A stretch of 64,000 nucleotides of DNA. It comes from Dolomedes plantarius. Its lineage: Eukaryota; Arthropoda; Arachnida; Araneae; Dolomedidae. Positions 1 through 11,630 of this stretch are shown in pieces. How positions within the stretch are numbered: position 1 is the first letter of the stretch; every line of letters begins with the position of its first letter. A program made the translations under genes and the position numbers. The DNA lies in contig OU015496.1 in assembly GCA_907164885.2 (NCBI GenBank), forward strand, positions 108,720,707 to 108,784,706, written 5' to 3'. The notes beneath the pieces are model-generated. The model made no database searches and was not told where the DNA came from. It saw nothing but the letters and a program-made list of their open reading frames with translations.

Positions 1-1521
1 AATGCGGAAGACTTTGAAGCAGTTGAAAGAGAAGGGCTCAACTGCAGCCCTCTGGGTCCAGTATTTTGAAATGGTAAACCTTATGAAAGCTTGAGCACCG
101 TCAATTGTACGGTGAAAGTAAACGGTTTCAATACAGTAGTAAACCCGTTGTTGCTTTTTCGGAGGATAGCGATTGCTAAACAAAACGACGAAGACCTAGC
201 ATTTTATTTAGAATGAGTTAGCTCCTTTTCCGTTGGCTCTGTGTAATGAATCTGGTATGTGAGTGACAACGATATTGACCGTGTACGACGATTTTGAAGT
301 TCCAAACAAAGACCTTAACCTCCAGAACTGCGTCATCATTGTGGACAATGGTTTTCTCCTACACCGTGTCAAATGGGGAACATAATTAACTTTTTCGTCT
401 GTTTGCACAAATTAAAGTTAACTATTAAAAAAGCAATATGGTACCAGATGTATAGTTGTTTTTAATGGCTAATCCAACACCACTAACAGTAAAAAAAAAA
501 TGGAAGAAAATCTACAGTCTATTGTGATAAAATCTGTAGACATAAATTTTGATGGAAACATGCGAGTTCCTCTTCAACAATAACAGTTCCTTTCAAATGA
601 AAACAACAAGAGCAAACTGATCAGCATGCTATCAGCTGAGCTGGAAAACTATGAGATTCGATTCCGACAAAGTAATGACGCCGCCGACATTCTCATTGTA
701 AATTCTGCAATTATTGAAGCATGTTCTGGTAACAACATCGTTGTAATCATCGGTGAAGATGTTGACGACCCGGTTCTATTAAGTGCTCTCACTCCTACAA
801 AAAAAGACATTTTGCTTGTCAAACCATACAAAGGGAAAGGAAAGAATGAAATGTATTCATCAAATAAAATACAATCATCGGGACATACCAAAGTATCATT
901 TTCCTCCATGCGTTCAGTGGATGCGATACTACTTCTTCAGCATTCAAGAAAGAATAGAGAAAAGTGTAAAAATGTTCCAAATAAACGTTCCAACGTGACA
1001 GTAGTTAATAAATACAACTCATCGCACAATGATGTTGCTCAAGGAGGATAATGCTTTTTTTCTGATCTGGCATGATCTGGCGTGTACATCCCAGTGAACA
1101 GTCCCTAAATACGTTTAAGTAGAAGTGTTTCGCAAAATTTGTCACTAAAATAAAATCATATATATCGTCTCTTCCCTCCACTGAAGAGGCAGCCAGGCGA
1201 CATACCTTTCGGTTGTATCACCAAGTGCAAAAGTGGTTTGGGAATGAGTTGAATCCTGATGTGTGGTGCTGGAAACGTCAACGGAAAACCCTCGTGCCCA
1301 TCATAACTATGAAAGCAGTGGCTCCCGTTTCAATTTTAAGCATGGTGTTTTGCAACTGTAAGACTGACTGGAGAGAAAGATGCGTGTGTCAGAAAGCAGG
1401 TATCAGCTGCACAACGGCCAGCAGTAACTGCAATGAGGTACATCACAATGACATACCCCATTGCAGTCATGACGATCCAATAAATGAAATTATGAATGAG
1501 GTGATGCTAGCTGACCCATAG
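1..1521 (+). pseudogene. Decayed repetitive-family gene: FEN/PIN-like nuclease fold plus CXC domain
   Basis: Fragments in several plus-strand frames line up in order with a protein family that is highly repeated in arthropod genomes; I recognise the family from its motifs but know no agreed name. Residues resembling TAALWVQYFEMV lie at about 30-80, a 'GFLLHRVKW' segment near 350-375, and an open stretch at 626-1051 carries DAADILIVNSAI and IIGEDVDDPVLL, the acidic core of an XPG/FEN-like nuclease fold. At 907-936 a different frame reads HAFSGCDTTS, the conserved segment of the family, so there is a frameshift just before it. The last open part (1213-1521) has YHQVQKWFGNEL and a cysteine cluster (CNCKTDWRERCVCQKAGISC) typical of tesmin/TSO1-like CXC domains. 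Stops and frame changes are present throughout, so this copy cannot make the full protein. Its 5' end is cut by the window edge. Confidence 0.72.
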
Positions 1522-1800
1522 ACGATCTTTTCAAGACTGACGACGTGAACAATCCCGTAGCGAAAAAAAGCACGTCACCCATGTAGGTAAGCTTAAAAAA
1601 TTATGCAGAGTGAAAATATGGTAGTGAATAAATCCAAGTTTATTACATTCGTTTATAAAATTAATAATGAATAATTATCTACCTACCAAAAACCATTAAA
1701 GTATATTTTCTTGTGTTTAAAGATTGCCCCAATGAGGGAGACGAGGGAATTTAAAGAAAAGCGACAACGAGGAGACGCTACCTCCATAGTCAACGCGCAT
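1522..1800. other. AT-rich spacer, no gene seen
   Basis: No reading frame, RNA or repeat that I recognise. It follows the CXC-domain remnant directly and may include its lost 3' untranslated part. Confidence 0.5.
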
Positions 1801-1804
1801 TTAA

Positions 1805-2041
1805 CCCTTTGAGCGGTGCCGTTTGCACAGTGAAAACGCCTTACTCTAGTCTCTTTTTTCACTTGCATTCAATATATTCCAGATAAATGAACAAAAAAAG
1901 GTTAGTACTGCCCTCTGTTATCAGTTTAAATAAGTAAAAAGATTTTGCAACCTTTAATTGGAAAAAATTTTCAAGATTCTTTGGGTTAAAAATAATCGGG
2001 AAAAAAAATCTGCACTGTGCAAACGGTGTAGGTTCTTCCCC
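1805..2041. mobile_element. Candidate TTAA-flanked MITE
   Basis: TTAA occurs at 1801-1804 and again at 2042-2045. Just inside each end is an inverted copy of CCGTTTGCACAGTG (about 1819-1832 and 2013-2026). TTAA duplications are the hallmark of piggyBac-type elements. The outermost bases (CCC on the left, CCCC on the right) do not pair, so the true termini may have drifted or the flanking TTAA may be chance. Confidence 0.4.
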
Positions 2042-2089
2042 TTAAATTGTTAATAGTCAGTATTTTGTTTCGTGTTAGGGTTACGACAA

Positions 2090-2776
2090 AATATATTTAA
2101 CATTTTTGTACACAATTTAATATTCTTTAATATTTGTATTAAACTTTTTTCACATAAAGTTAATACTTCCCAAGTTATTTGCAAAAACACAAAAAAGGCC
2201 TTCGAAATCTCTATACAACTCATGCAGATTACTGCTTTTGAAATCAGATATGTCCGTGGCGTCAAAAATTATTTTTCTAAAGATGTTTGAGTAAATAAAT
2301 AAGCTAGGATTTTTCTAGCATATGCATGGCCAGGTAACATTTTTTCTACTGACGTAGTTGTATACATCAAAGTAAGTATTTATTTTTACCCACCTCCAGC
2401 CATTATGTACCCAATGCAGCCTAAGTATGACATAAAAAGATAGAATCCACCAAATCTTACAATGCAACCTGATAAAAATGGATTGAATGTTGTGCCACAT
2501 TCTCTCGAGCTTTGATGTGCAGAGATTTGACAAACGTGAGCATGCAAAACTTTTGGTGCATCCCCCCATCGCGCGATGGGGATGACCCGCGCATCCGTGA
2601 CCCAGGTGTGATAGTTCGCTACTTTCAAAGTCAATTATCCTTGTTCACGTTAGACTAAAGAAAATGTAAAAAAAAGTTTACTTTCATAATTTAATGGTCT
2701 TTAATTTTTGCATTAAATTTTTTTTTACATAAAACCAATATTTCTTACGTTACTTGCAAAAAACCAAAAAAATCTA
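2090..2776. repeat. Diverged direct duplication (about 2090-2200 and 2670-2776)
   Basis: The two stretches share the order 'CATTTT..TTTAATGGTCTTTAAT', 'TTGCATTAAA..TTTTTACATAAA', 'TTACTTGCAAAAA..CCAAAAAA' with substitutions and small gaps. Between them (2300-2640) is sequence with higher GC content, including a short palindrome (CCCATCGCGCGATGGGG, near 2565), and no recognisable gene. The duplication looks old. Confidence 0.5.
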
Positions 2777-3407
2777 CACATTTCCAAAATGGCGGTGGAA
2801 GCTCAAGTCTGATCGGTGAGGACTTTTAGAATGTTCAACAGTATGCTCAAGCAAACATCTCCCCCAATTTTCAAAATTTTCATATTTTTTCAGTCATAAA
2901 ACCTTTTTCGACTGGGCTCACATTTAAGTTAGAAGGGAGAAAAAGAGAAGAGTCTTCCGTTCAAACCATTTTCAAAAGACTGTTTATGATCTAGGCACCA
3001 GGGCTGGAAGTTACATAATTTTTCAGATTTAATCGGTTGGTGTCCCACATCGTGGTTTTCCAGGGGATTAATTAATTGCTAATACGAAATAGGCGCGTGA
3101 GTTAGAATCATCTCGCGTGGTCTTCAAAACATGCGTTGCATGAAGAAATCGCCGCGTGGTTTTCAAACTCATGATGTCTCCTGAATCACGCGCACATTTC
3201 TGCGTTCTGCTAGCGAGGAGATGTTAAAAAATAACTTTATATATCATCCTTTGACTGCGTAGTAATCAACAACTTCATTAAGGGGCAGTTTAGAAGGCCA
3301 ATTAGTTTATATCTAGTTCGCAATTTGGAAAAGGGATTGTGCCTTCTTAAAAAGAAAATATGCTTTAAGAGTAATTAAGCTAGACGAGTTTCTTGTAACT
3401 AACTAAT

Positions 3408-3478
3408 AAACAAACACACACACACACACATATATATATATATGTGTGTGTGTGAGTGTGTTTGTTTCTGTTTGTTTG
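3408..3478. repeat. Palindromic (AC)n-(AT)n-(GT)n microsatellite
   Basis: An (AC)n run passes into (AT)n and then (GT)n, with CAAACAC on the left mirrored by GTGTTTG on the right. The whole tract is self-complementary and could form one long hairpin. Confidence 0.85.
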
Positions 3479-3479
3479 T

Positions 3480-4480
3480 GATCATAATAACAAAAATAGC
3501 ATACAAATAAGAAGTAAATTCAATTAATCATGATCATAAATAAGAACTAAAATTAATAAATAAATAACCACAAACCTAAATATTGCCCTAAATAATAAAA
3601 AAAAGTAAAAGGAGTAGTATAATTTTTTGTCACTTGTAGATTTTCTTTAGAAACTAAAACTTGCAGATTCCCCGGAGTAAAATGTTGGATGTCAGTACTT
3701 AAGAATGGAAGCTCCATTTAGTCACTTCAAAAAAAAATCAAATAACATTGAAATCAATAATTTGGAAAAATGGGTTTTAAAGATATCTCTGAACAAAGAG
3801 TAAAGAAATAACTCGAAAATGATATGTACCAACATAGATCATAAAAAAATATTGCGTTAGTTATTGTTTAAATAAAAATTTAATTTTCTTCAAATATGTA
3901 TCCTTTTTGGCATCCCGTGTTGAAAAAAAATTCTGCAGGAAGGAAAAAAATCTATTTTCACTTTTTTGTCTGCGGTATTAATTAAAGTTTTAATTAATGT
4001 TTAAAGTTTTCTCTTACTCAAGAAAAAAAATTAATTTCTAACAAGTAATTATCTGAATAAATTCCTTTTGATGAGATTTAACAGCGTTTTCATGTTTATA
4101 ATATCGTAATATTTCTTTTAGAGTGTGTAATTCATTTTTCAACCATTTTTTTAACGATTGTCACAAGATACGGGAAAATTTTCTATTTCCATCGATTTTG
4201 ACACTTTCGCAAAGCATAGAAATTCAAAGACAAATTTTAGGAAAACGGTAAAAAAATTAGTTTTATTTTTATTTGGGATTGAAAGATGTCTCTTTAGCAA
4301 TGTTTATTTTAAAGAATATGAAACTTTACCGTTATAAAAAAAATTCAGTCTTTAGCTAAACATACAAAATACACACATAAAGTGTAACACCTAATATACG
4401 GGTTAATACATTGGAGGAGATGTGCCAATAACTGAAAAGCACGGAAAATCATACTTCTATTTCATTTTATTATATTTCCA
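3480..4480. other. AT-rich spacer, no gene seen
   Basis: Very AT-rich sequence with short A and T runs. I see no coding frame, tRNA-like motif or inverted-repeat termini. Confidence 0.5.
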
Positions 4481-4489
4481 AAATATGCT

Positions 4490-4834
4490 GTTGTTGTTAT
4501 TGTTATTCCCAATTACCCCTGGATGAATGTACCAAATCAGGTCAATATAAGGTTCGGGATGAGGAGTGCGGTTCCAGTTTATAATAGCACCACAAGGGTT
4601 GGAGCCCGACTTGGCTAGGTGCCACCAGAATTTTGATCGAGCAACTCCAGGGGCGACATTTGAAGGGACCGTACATTCCGCACCCACTGACCTTATAGAA
4701 GACTTTCCGATCTACGGATTTAACGTACCCACATCGGTCCTAGACACGGAGGTATTTCACAACGCTTGTCGGAATTCGATCCGACACCCTCTGTAACGAA
4801 AGCCGGCGCACAACAGATAGGCTACCACGGGCCC
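4490..4834 (-). mobile_element. tRNA-derived SINE, copy 1
   Basis: On the minus strand the head reads GGGCCCGTGGTAGCC (A-box-like) followed by GGATCGAATTCC (B box). It then shares a body with three other copies in this window (10257, 42449, 58603), including 'CCTCCGTGTCTAGG', 'TCAAAATT..GGTGGCACCT' and 'GGGCTCCAACCCTTGTGGTG', and ends in an (AAC)n-like tail. These are the parts of a tRNA-headed SINE that depends on a LINE for retrotransposition. The copy is diverged by scattered substitutions. Confidence 0.85.
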
Positions 4835-4839
4835 AACCA

Positions 4840-6640
4840 TTTTGTAATTTAGACTACAGAAAATTAAAGCCTTAATGATTGCATAATTTTCAAGAGAACG
4901 GTAATAAAAGTGCCAATTTTTTCCGGAGCATTCCATTTTTTCTTGATCTGCAACCAGGCCCTGATTTTTCATTAGACCCGGTAGACCCGGACCTAGGGGC
5001 CACCAAAATTTTTATTTTAAAGGAAAGAAAGAGAAAAAATTCCCAATTCAATGTTTTTTCAAAATTTTACCTTTTAATAGCAATTTTTTTTATATATCAT
5101 TTCAAATTTGATTGATTGGTTCATCATATGTATAGTTATATGTAGAGTTCATCATATGTATGCTATAGTGTATATAAGGGATTAATAAGTTTTTCTGGTT
5201 GCATTGTGTTGGTGTTTTAATGATGAAATTAATATTTGTATTGCTTTTTGTTATTTGATAATAGGCTTTCTAGGCTTCTACTCTTCAAATAGCCATTTCT
5301 TGGTAAAATGGTACTTCACAATTATTCATGATAATTTTTTATGGTGTGTCAATTTTGAAACATTTACGCCCATAACAGTGTTAACCCCCCCCCCCCCACA
5401 CACACACACACACCCCGAGTAGTGACTATAGTCAAGAATTTTCTAAATCGGGCCCTGTCTGCCACATCTAGTTTAAAAAAAAACATTCCCAAGTACATTA
5501 TAAATTGTCTGGTGCTGCCATCTGGTATGTAAAATAAGAAATAAAATTTTTTTAGGGTAAATGAAATGGATTGTTTTAATCTTTTTGGTCCGTTACTTTT
5601 AAACACTCCATGCCCGGAAATATCACTGGAACGAGAAATAGAAGGCGAAACCTCACCCAGTAATTATGACGGGAGCGAGAAGGAAGGGGTTTAGGGATAA
5701 ATATTATTCTGTACATACCTTTTAAGATAAATCCTAACAAATAACTTGTCGTTGCTCAAAGAATATTTCGAATTCCCTTTTGCACTAATTAGATACTGCT
5801 GAGTAAATGGCATTGTCCACAATGTATCTGATTTCTCTGTATTTTCTAAGTAAATCAAAAATTCAGGACAATATTTCTACTGTTGTTCAGCTAATGTATG
5901 AGATTCAACGTCTACACTTATGTTGACATTTGGCATTTTCAAATGAAGTGTTTTTCAAACTAAGAAGAACGACGAGTTAGACTTTTTCTCTTACTTGTTA
6001 TAACTGACAGATATTTCAGCTACCTCGGGCGCATTTTCAAAAATATAGTACTACTCTTGCTTTAACCGTTTTTAATAAATTTAATTTATGTACATAAACC
6101 GCAATCTTTTTGTTTTACCGAATCTTGGATTTGCATTTTGATATCACTACGAATTTTCATAACATCTATAATATCACTCTTCATAATTCCATTGACTCAT
6201 ATAATCTATCAAAGTTCGACACACGCTTGCGTTGTACTGTAGGTGATCAGACTCCCTGGTTCAAATAAATAGCTTTCAAATCCGTCTAGAATATTTTCTT
6301 CAAGAAATATGATTAATCTCAATAGCAAAGTGTTCTTTTAAAAGTCTTGTTTTATATATATATATATGTATACTGAATAAATTTCCATACAGTTTTTAAT
6401 AAATTATGTAGGTATTATTTTGGATAAAGAATTCAGATTTGTCTCTCACGGATAATCCGCACACGGAGAATCATGATTATACTATATCTATGGTGCCCGG
6501 TATAAAGGACTTAAGTCGAAAACAGTGATTTAACTATACCAAATTATTGGCTTTTATACCAATCTCAGAACAATGATTTCGACTTGAGTCTTTTGTACGA
6601 ACAAATGTACTTTTGTATATATATACGGAGAGAGAGAGAG
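4840..6640. other. Spacer with low-complexity tracts, no gene seen
   Basis: Contains a C run passing into (CA)n at about 5386-5415, a short (TA)n near 6355 and a (GA)n run at 6627-6646. The open frames here are short and resemble nothing I know. Confidence 0.5.
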
Positions 6641-6649
6641 AGAGAGGTA

Positions 6650-6981
6650 CAGTTGAACCCCGTTATAGCGTACCCGGTATATAACGGACTCATGTAAATA
6701 ACGAACGAAAATTTTGGTCCCGACGTTTTCCTATTGTACGTATTTTAATTAGTATTGTGTCAGTTTAATGTAATCGATTTTAGTCGATTTAATTCATTAA
6801 TGATCATTTTTAATAGATTTTATCTTTTTTAATACATCATTATTGAATACAAATTGCAACTAATGAGGTATACATTTTGTGAACTCTAGCCTTTTTCTTA
6901 ACGGTTCTGATATAGCGAACCACCGGATAAAGCGAACAAAACCTTTGGTCCCTTGAAGTTCATTATAATGGGGTTCGACTG
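6650..6981. mobile_element. Pogo/Tigger-like MITE
   Basis: The left end CAGTTGAACCCCGTTATAG is mirrored by CATTATAATGGGGTTCGACTG on the right, and each end is flanked by TA (6648-6649 and 6982-6983). Subterminal segments ('GGTCCC', 'CGAACGAA/GCGAACAAA') also pair. It is 332 bp and non-coding. A TA duplication with CAGT-type ends starting 'GAACCCCG' fits a pogo/Tigger-type non-autonomous element. Confidence 0.75.
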
Positions 6982-7011
6982 TAGATATATATATACGTAA
7001 CACATATATAC

Positions 7012-7085
7012 ATACAAGAGAGGTAAGAAACGATAATTAATCCTACGTTAATAACCCACGGTAGTTTAGTTCTATGAGACTACCA
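7012..7085 (+). repeat. (TA)n-associated repeat, family A, copy 1
   Basis: This stretch follows a short TA-rich tract and matches, in reverse orientation, 30866-30938. Shared blocks include GAGGTAAG, ACGATAA, TAATCCTA and GTTAATAACCC followed by CGGTAGTTT. It lies just upstream of the Penelope-like remnant, so it could belong to that element's 5' end. Confidence 0.6.
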
Positions 7086-7152
7086 GATTTGTTTTTAGTT
7101 ATGCCCTTTATACCGAGAACCATATATATGTATGTATGTATGAGTGTAAAAT

Positions 7153-8435
7153 TTAGGGTAAGAAATAAGGTAAATTTAAAGCAAATTATAAGTTCTATCA
7201 CTAAAGATTTGGATTATTGTATAGTAAAATTAGCAAGGAAGTACAATTGGCCTATCAAAGGTTTTATGAAGTGGAAGGTGCATATTTTACAGGATATTAA
7301 AATGAATTATGGAGAGTATGGTATGGAGGACAAGAGGGTTTTTTCTAAACAAAGATCTATACAGTAAAATTAAAGGATTAAAAAATAAGTTTATTATTAC
7401 GGTTGTTGGTAAGGCTGCCAATAACTTCGGTTTTATGTGTAAAGATTATTTTAAGCAGTTAATTTCTAGGGAATACAACTCAAATAATACCTATCAAAAA
7501 ATTAACCTTACCAAAAAAGAAATAGATAATAGGATTTTAGCCTTTAGCAAAATATTTAAGTTTAAGATTAATAGCATAAAATACCCTTACCTGTTTCCTA
7601 CCATAAAATTCCATAAAGTACCTACTAAATTTAGGTTTGTTACATGTAGTACAAATTGTTATAACACTTTGTTCAGTAAAAAGTTCTTTAGCTATTTAAA
7701 AATTATTCTAAATAAAATTAAGGTTACCGAAAATAGCTTTATTATAATAATAACTAAGATGTTCTACATTTTAAAAAAAGTAAGAATATAGATAGCATAT
7801 ACACGTTTGATTTTGAAAACCTTTTTACCAGTATTCCGCATGATAATTTAATGATTATCTGTTCAGAAATTTATGATGCTTATCTAGATAGTACTTTAAT
7901 CTTAAAATGTGACTGGATTGATTTATGTAAATTTAATATTTTTGAAAACTACCTCTTTAAACAGATAAAGGGTATACCTATGGGAAATAGCTATTCTAGT
8001 GCATTTGCAAACCTATTCTTACATTTTTACGAAACTAAATTTCTTAACTCAAATAATGTTACCGGATTCAGATATATTGATGACCTCATAATACCGGACT
8101 AACGATAATAATCTTTGTGCGACTTATCTGGATTTAAAAATTAAAATTCAAAATAGAGAAATAAAAATAGGGATATATGATAAAAGGTTAGAATTTAACT
8201 TTGAGGTTATCACGTTTACCAATTTCCATAGCAACTTAAACTATAAAATTTATTATAATATTTTTTACTCACAACTTTACAGAATAAAAAACATATGAAA
8301 CAGCGCTGGGGATTTTTTGGAGGCATGTAAGATTTTCGAGGAAAACTTAAGTAAAAACAATTTCCCTAAAAATTTCGGCAATTTAAAAGTTTTAAAACAA
8401 TGGCATTTAGACTCAGGAATTTTTAAAGATGTTTA
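7153..8435 (+). pseudogene. Broken Penelope-like reverse transcriptase
   Basis: Pieces in at least three plus-strand frames follow the order of a reverse transcriptase family common in invertebrates. 7390-7700 reads GKAANNFGFMCKDYF, then PYLFPTIKFHKVP and RFVTCSTNC. Near 7820 the frame DFENLFTSIPHDNL gives RT motif A. 7960-8085 gives IKGIPMGNSYSSAFANL and then FRYIDDLI, the YxDD active site. After a frame break, 8130-8430 continues with TYLDLKIKI, YDKRLEFNF, FLEACKIFEENL and KVLKQWHLD, with an in-frame TGA at 8296-8298. At least two frameshifts and one stop make it non-functional. The family resembles Penelope-like elements. I see no clear GIY-YIG endonuclease, so a related non-LTR class is possible. 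Confidence 0.72.
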
Positions 8436-8439
8436 GAAT

Positions 8440-9060
8440 AGTATTTATGTTTTCATTTGGTTAAGCTGTAATGGGGGGTGGCACTGTAGTAATGTTACAA
8501 TGACGTAACTTCTAGGATAGAATTGGCTGCTGTTTCGCCATAACCGTCACTTACGGAATTGGGGTGTGTATGCATCTTTTACTTTGCATTAGGATTATTT
8601 GTGTGCTTGCATGTACGGTGCGTTGTGCCCATACTGTAAGTTGTGTTTGTCTTTTCATTTTCTTTTGACTAATTGCTTCCTTGGGGGACTCGGGGCCTTG
8701 GGATGTCTTTTGGGCTTACCTGCATCCTATTCAGAAAGTTCCCCTTGAGGTAACTGATTTGGTTAGGCTCCCTGATGACGAGACCTGTCGGTTACCTCTA
8801 TGTTGTTTTATGGTTCAGTTCCGGCACTTATACAGAATCTTGCCGTTGGTGCGTGGATGCCCAGAGTGCTTGATTTCTGTTTGTTTTTTGTCTATATTCG
8901 CATTATTTTTATCTATCTCTGTTGGATTATTTATTTGTATTTTTTTCATTATGGGGATATGAAGCTTCTGCGCTATCCTCTATTGAAAATATTTTATGTT
9001 TTCTTTGCAGGATATGTTTTATGTTAAAGTGATTTAGCAGTCTATGCTTGATTATTAACT
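8440..9060 (+). other. Probable 3' untranslated region of the Penelope-like element
   Basis: Directly downstream of the last recognisable RT segment, this GT-rich stretch has a base composition unlike the AT-rich flanks. Its open frames (8681-8962, 8800-9027) are hydrophobic and match nothing I know. I infer that it is the non-coding tail of the element; the end is not defined. Confidence 0.35.
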
Positions 9061-10256
9061 TTTGTTTATTTGAATTGTTCATATTTTTTACTATGTATGA
9101 GTGTGTTTGAGAGAGAGATAGAGAAAGTCATCAAGTAAATAAGAACTGATATTCAAAACTGGAAGGAGAACCAAATAAAGATAAACTCCTAAAATTTAAT
9201 GATATATTCTTTCAAACATTGCAGACATTATCATTAAAACGAGGATTATACCTGAGTGACATTTCCTTTAAGATAAACATATCCTCGCGATTTTAACGTT
9301 AGGAGAAAACCGCGAACACAAGTTGGTAATGACATCAAATGAATCCCGCCCATCAACCAAGAACAACATCGAAAATCAGAGTTAAGCGATACATTCTATG
9401 TCGGAACATGGAGTAGAAGTTCAGGTGATAAACAAAAAATGCCTCCTTTAACAGCGTAGTTAAGTGCAACAGAAGGCTTGGAAAAAGAGAGAAATGCAAG
9501 CTAAATGCAATGAATAAAATTTAATAGTTAAGGTAAGGAAATATTTTCCTTCGTTAATGGGGAAAACTAATGTAATAAACTATTTTTAAACGCCACTTTA
9601 AGGGATATTATTTACTTACGGGTTTAATACATACTTAATTATATATTCTACGATTAGAAAAAATGTAGCCAAACTGCTAACGATGTTCTGCTTTTGCATG
9701 AAAATGTATTAAATAGATGTCGTTTGAATGTGATTATCTTGTTCTTTTACATGGAAATATTCACTTTTTCTTTTCCTGCTTTTTGCTTATGTATCGTTAG
9801 GCGTGTTCTATGCGTTTTGTCTTCTCCATGCGCTTTAAATTTTTGTATGCAATTTGTGATGGATGATAGTTCTTAAAGAAGTTGGATTGATGACTGCATT
9901 CTGTCCATAATTAATAAAAATTTAGAAATTCCGCGCTTGATTTATTTTTGCAATTGGCTCGGCTCCGCAGGGCGTACTCTGTACGTTTTGTCATCAATAA
10001 ATTCTTTTTTCTAAACATGGTAGAAGATTCTCCGTCGCCCCAGCAGTGTATAAAGCGTGAACATGTCGCAAAGACAAAGCAACTTCCTGCTATCCATCTC
10101 CTGTCCCGGATTGTGATTTTTCAGCTGCATTAGCTGCATTACCAAAATATATTTTTCTCTCCGATTTACATTTTCATCTATGAATTATTCATAGCACAGT
10201 TAGTTTGCTTTATGGGACACATCAAAGTGTTAATACCCGAGGGGGTTCCCCATCAT
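9061..10256. other. Spacer, no gene seen
   Basis: AT-rich, with a short GA-rich run near 9108-9127. The frames at 9694-9876 and 9948-10133 are short and unrecognised. Confidence 0.45.
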
Positions 10257-10599
10257 GGGCCCGAGGTAGCCTAGTGGTAGCCTTTCGGTTTATTTTGCTG
10301 AGGGTGCTCGGATCGAATCCCGGTAAGCACCATTAAATACCTCCGTGTCTAGGCCGGATATGGTCACGTTAAATCCTTAGACAGGAAAGTCACTCCATGA
10401 GGTCAAAGAGGGTGGAAGAGGGAACGATCCCCCCCCCCCAAATGCCGCCCCTGGGGGTGCTCAATCAAAATTGAGGTGGCACCTGGCTAAGAAGGGCTCC
10501 GACCCTTGTGGTGCTATTTATACCGGATCCATAAACTTCAGCCCGAAGTCAATATGGACCTGGTTTGGAAATTTGTCATTAGAAACCATAACAACAGTA
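10257..10599 (+). mobile_element. tRNA-derived SINE, copy 2
   Basis: The head GGTAGCCTAGTGGTAGCC (A box) and GGATCGAATCCC (B box) are followed by the family body CCTCCGTGTCTAGGCCGG, a C run at about 10430, TCAAAATTGAGGTGGCACC and GGGCTCCGACCCTTGTGG. It ends with TTAGAAACCATAACAACAG. The near-canonical boxes make this one of the better-preserved copies. Confidence 0.88.
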
Positions 10600-10812
10600 G
10601 ATCATTAGAGTATAATATGTGCATCGATCACACATTTGCGGGCAAGGGAGCTAGAAATCACATATAAAACATCTTCATATAAAACAATTACAGTTACAAA
10701 CGATAAAAACAATGGATAAGAGATTCGTTTCAGAAAGCTCTTAAAGACATTTTGAAGGGGGGAGGGCTAGCAAGAAAATTTAAAGAACAAACTTGAGTGT
10801 TATATAAAAAAG
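10600..10812 (+). repeat. Shared 3' extension beyond SINE copy 2
   Basis: From AGATCATTAGAG to GAGTGTTATATAAAAAA the sequence is the same, with substitutions, as 42782-42992 after SINE copy 3. The repeated unit is therefore about 545 bp, not just the SINE. It includes GCGGGCAAGGGAGCTAGAAA, CAATGGATAAGAGATTCGTT and a G-rich run. Confidence 0.8.
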
Positions 10813-10815
10813 CAG

Positions 10816-10925
10816 ACTCTAACCCTTGTGGTGCCATTATAAACTCAAGCCGCAACCCTCATCCCACTAGCCTATATTGACCTAGTCTGTAATACTTCCG
10901 GCCAGGGAACATTAGAAACAACAAA
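10816..10925 (+). mobile_element. SINE 3' fragment
   Basis: Starts at CTAACCCTTGTGGTGCCATT and continues through CCTATATTGACCTAGTCTG to TTAGAAACAACAAAACC. It matches the last third of SINE copies 1 and 4, with no tRNA-like head. It is a 5'-truncated copy or what remains after a deletion. Confidence 0.75.
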
Positions 10926-11564
10926 ACCTTCTCGTCATCCTAAAACCAAAAAGTCCCGCGTAACAGACAACTGACAAAGGTATTTTGAATATTGCTGCTT
11001 ATTTTCATTATGTTCTCTCCCTGTGAGTGATACGTATTATCTTAGAAAGTCTATTTAAAATCTTCCAAAACATTAATACCGCCAACCATAGTATTCTTGG
11101 ATCCGTCACATGAAACCACTCTATTGTCTGCTCTGTGCGCTTGGTAACTTCTGCTGCTTGGTTCCACTCTCGTAAATGTCCATAAAGCTTAATGATAGAA
11201 CGTACAAGAGCCTTCCAGGAGGAAGCATCGTCCTGCTGAAAGGACGCATCTTCCCGAGCTAAAAGAGGGTTTTCCGTACTTCTGACAAGACGGATGAAAC
11301 TACCACTAGAAAGTGTACAAAATTTTAACCTAGCGCAAAAAAAATGGTCAAAAGATTTTGATTCCAACATTTTTTACCAAACTTTGAAAATTTGGTAGTT
11401 TGCTACCTAAAAAAAACGCTGGTTTAGCTTGTAAAACCCACTTGAAGTCTACCAGTACAGGCGTTTTCGACAACTTCCCTTCCTCGTCCAAGTCTTTAAG
11501 TACGAAATTCGAACTCAGCGGGAAAAAATAAACGGAACGAAAAAACAGGCGAGAAAATATGGTA

Positions 11565-11627
<63 letters not shown>
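10926..11627. other. Spacer ending in (AC)n(AT)n microsatellite
   Basis: Two unrecognised minus-strand frames (11008-11370 and 11348-11590) overlap here; the second begins inside (AC)n. The microsatellite runs from about 11563 to 11627, and the next Tc1 element is inserted at a TA within its end. Confidence 0.5.

Positions 11628-11630
<3 letters not shown>

Noticed and set aside
1803..2045. Full piggyBac-type element
   Set aside because: Only a short inverted word and TTAA flanks are present, with non-matching outer bases and no coding sequence; kept as a low-confidence MITE.
8681..9027. Hydrophobic plus-strand frames after the reverse transcriptase
   Set aside because: They look like membrane proteins only because of T-rich composition; position favours the element's 3' untranslated region.
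11008..11370. 120-codon minus frame containing FQQDDAS
   Set aside because: The QQDD word recalls a Tc1 catalytic block, but the residues around it do not follow the family and no terminal repeats bound it.
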